Part shown: positions 34,201 through 34,296 of the stretch, piece by piece
Position numbering within the stretch: position 1 is the stretch's first letter
Layout: the number at the start of each line of letters is the position of its first letter
Assembly (NCBI GenBank): GCA_004335635.1
Contig: QAXH01004482.1
Span: 7,449 to 41,744, forward strand
DNA: 34,296 nt
Reading direction: 5' to 3'
Source: Chloromonas sp. AAM2
Taxonomy: Eukaryota > Chlorophyta > Chlorophyceae > Chlamydomonadales > Chlamydomonadaceae
The notes under the pieces: model-generated
The model's database searches: none
What the model was told of the DNA's origin: nothing
What the model saw: only the letters and a program-made list of their open reading frames with translations
Program-made: the position numbers and the translations under genes

Positions 34201-34296
34201 CAGAGCAGCAGGCACCAGAGCAGCAGGCACCAGAGCAGCAAGCGTCAGCTGTGGCTGCAGAACAGCAGCACGCGTCAGCTGTGGCTGCAGAACAGC
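25233..34296 (+). CDS. Multi-exon coiled-coil protein with Ala/Gln/Pro/Tyr-rich C-terminal region (3' end outside window)
   Basis: Proposed exons: 25233-25292, 25582-25623, 25837-25878, 26149-26190, 26784-26845, 27234-27417, 27743-27910, 28112-28144, 28679-28885, 28988-29092, 29183-29239, 29855-29911, 30139-30264, 31801-31905, 32473-32676 and 32907->34296, giving at least 961 aa. Almost all junctions are phase 0. Residues 1 to about 500 are heptad-rich helix with many Gln, Ala, Glu, Lys and Leu (DLKQQALGLNQQLVQAQEA; RLEDEVASRKRSEQKV; SLDESRRLADALQKDLQRQ). The last exon turns into Ala/Pro/Ser/Thr-rich sequence, then a Tyr/Asn/Gln/His-rich stretch (NQWEAHTSGAWPAHAHGQYN), then Gln-Ala-Pro-Glu repeats running off the edge. 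Exons at 27234-27910 and 30139-32907 onward are the firmest. The first four and those at 28679-29239 are less sure; two donors seem to be GC. I do not recognise the protein. A nuclear-pore TPR/NUA-like filament protein is one possibility, from architecture only. Confidence 0.62.
25582..26190 (+). other. Three consecutive 42-nt exons (two heptads each)
   Basis: 25582-25623 encodes IASYKQQLQAAHQE, 25837-25878 IAALKLQRPLQPGE and 26149-26190 ASPLRQQLQDLQKE. Each is exactly 14 codons in phase 0, with an AG acceptor before and GTG/GTA donors after. The exon before (25233-25292) ends LHVQQQE, and the next (26784) begins NAALRQANDEIQ. The shared pattern xAxLxxQLQxxxxE suggests repeated duplication of a two-heptad exon. 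No transcript evidence is available here. Confidence 0.5.
26065..26106 (+). repeat. Dispersed repeat, partial copy C
   Basis: ATTACACCAAGGAGATG, then CATGCACCGA and GAGCGTTTGC, align with copies A and B with one single-base gap; similarity fades after about 42 bp. It lies in a small intron, 42 bp before the proposed exon at 26149. Confidence 0.5.
27084..27150. repeat. CAGTTCAGATGCRAG tandem repeat in intron
   Basis: Three imperfect units of about 21-25 bp (CAGTTCAGATGC, with AAGCGAGTGAGAT- and GAGTAAGAT-type spacers) lie in the intron 26846-27233. The rest of the intron shows nothing else. Confidence 0.75.
28228..28308. repeat. 18-bp minisatellite CAGGTGGTGCATGGARAR
   Basis: Four units of exactly 18 bp start at 28228, 28246, 28264 and 28282, plus a partial fifth, in the intron 28145-28678. 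Every unit contains CAG|GTGG, which resembles a 5' splice site. Read as protein it would be (Q-V-V-H-G-K/E)n, unlike the flanking coiled coil, so I treat it as intronic. Confidence 0.88.
30445..30755 (-). mobile_element. DDE transposase fragment (Tc1/mariner-IS630 type), left arm of inverted pair
   Basis: On the minus strand one frame gives FLPPYSPSSNPIEMAFSSVK followed by HAKTHASEAP. The (F)LPPYSPxxNPIE string is the hallmark of the DDE_3 domain containing the last catalytic Glu. Upstream, an AMLDKLAAAE helix in another frame shows that the copy is frameshifted. There is no complete ORF and I could not define terminal inverted repeats. It lies in the 1.5-kb intron 30265-31800 of the coiled-coil gene, antisense to it. 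Confidence 0.75.
30770..31065 (+). mobile_element. DDE transposase fragment, right arm of inverted pair
   Basis: Plus-strand copy of the same segment: CTTGACAAGTTGGCCGCTGC, then FLPPYLRS-like residues and NPIEMAFSSVKHAQTHASEV. It matches the reverse complement of 30445-30755 along almost its whole length, with substitutions and small indels. Like the left arm it is broken and covers only the C-terminal part of the transposase. Confidence 0.75.
31330..31354. repeat. AAGC tetranucleotide run
   Basis: About six AAGC units lie in the intron 30265-31800, downstream of the foldback. The remainder of this intron, 31066-31800, shows no recognised feature. Confidence 0.85.
32081..32140 (-). mobile_element. 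Non-LTR retrotransposon 3' tail, second copy, antisense in intron
   Basis: The reverse complement reads CGGTACCGTGGGTTTAACCA, then TGATCAGCTATGTAATGATG and a GATGATGAGGATGATGAT tail. This aligns with 23170-23214 (CACCGTGGGTTGAACCATGA, AAGCCATGTAATGATGATG). Only the extreme 3' end is present. It lies in the intron 31906-32472, opposite to the host gene. No other feature is seen in that intron. Confidence 0.75.
33667..34296 (+). other. Prion-like and Gln-Ala-Pro repeat tail of the coiled-coil protein
   Basis: Within the last open exon, about 80 residues are rich in Tyr, Asn, Gln, His and Gly (PYYQPHATFPHAPYDSSGYN, then QYNPYSNYGTSAYSNSS). They are followed by an Ala/Gly stretch and by at least six QQAPEQQAPE-type units plus two SAVAAEQQ units at the window edge. 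The frame has no stop to 34296. Such composition is typical of disordered, phase-separating regions; that role here is inference. Confidence 0.65.

Noticed and set aside
33383..34230. Minus-strand frames (83 and 269 codons) opposite the last coiled-coil exon
   Set aside because: Shadows of the Ala/Pro/Gln-rich plus-strand coding frame, which continues directly from a supported coiled-coil exon.

Overview
The window is nuclear DNA from a green alga, most likely a chlorophycean. The evidence is: intron-dense genes with short exons and GT-AG junctions; TGTAA-type polyadenylation signals downstream of genes; a large octatricopeptide-repeat (OPR)-like protein, a family greatly expanded in Chlorophyceae; a Tctex1-type dynein light chain; and a plastid- or mitochondrion-type TlyA/FtsJ rRNA methyltransferase. 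A 99-base N run at 22992-23090 marks an assembly gap. No species can be named from the sequence alone.

Layout. (1) 1-10115, plus strand: the 3' part of RRP5/PDCD11, a pre-rRNA processing factor. I could place 18 exons whose phases all agree (1279 residues to a TAA). They encode several S1 domains, a very acidic linker and a C-terminal HAT-repeat block. (2) 10116-11145: a convergent intergenic spacer. (3) 11146-14953, minus strand: a seven-exon TlyA-family rRNA 2'-O-methyltransferase (384 aa) with an intact K-D-K-E tetrad. (4) 15214-15941, plus strand: a two-exon Tctex1/DYNLT dynein light chain (122 aa), head to head with the methyltransferase across 260 bp. (5) 16933-21399, minus strand: a two-exon OPR-like protein (about 1356 aa). 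(6) 21400-25232: a 3.8 kb gene-poor stretch with non-LTR retrotransposon debris, the gap, simple repeats and a dispersed repeat. (7) About 25233 to beyond 34296, plus strand: a many-exon coiled-coil protein with an Ala/Gln/Pro/Tyr-rich C-terminal region, open at the right edge. Its large introns hold an inverted pair of Tc1/IS630-type transposase fragments and an antisense retrotransposon tail.

The genes do not form a pathway. RRP5 (nucleolar rRNA), TlyA (probably organellar rRNA) and the OPR protein (probably organellar RNA) all handle RNA, but their proximity looks ordinary for a eukaryotic chromosome. The most notable structures are: a 51-bp in-frame tandem duplication across an RRP5 splice donor, giving four equivalent 5' splice sites; three consecutive 42-nt (14-codon, two-heptad) exons in the coiled-coil gene; one well-supported GC-AG intron in TlyA and two weaker ones in the coiled-coil gene; a roughly 600-bp transposase foldback; and two repeat families shared between distant parts of the window. 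I found nothing that amounts to a wholly new biological system. All exon models are read by eye and were not checked against transcripts.
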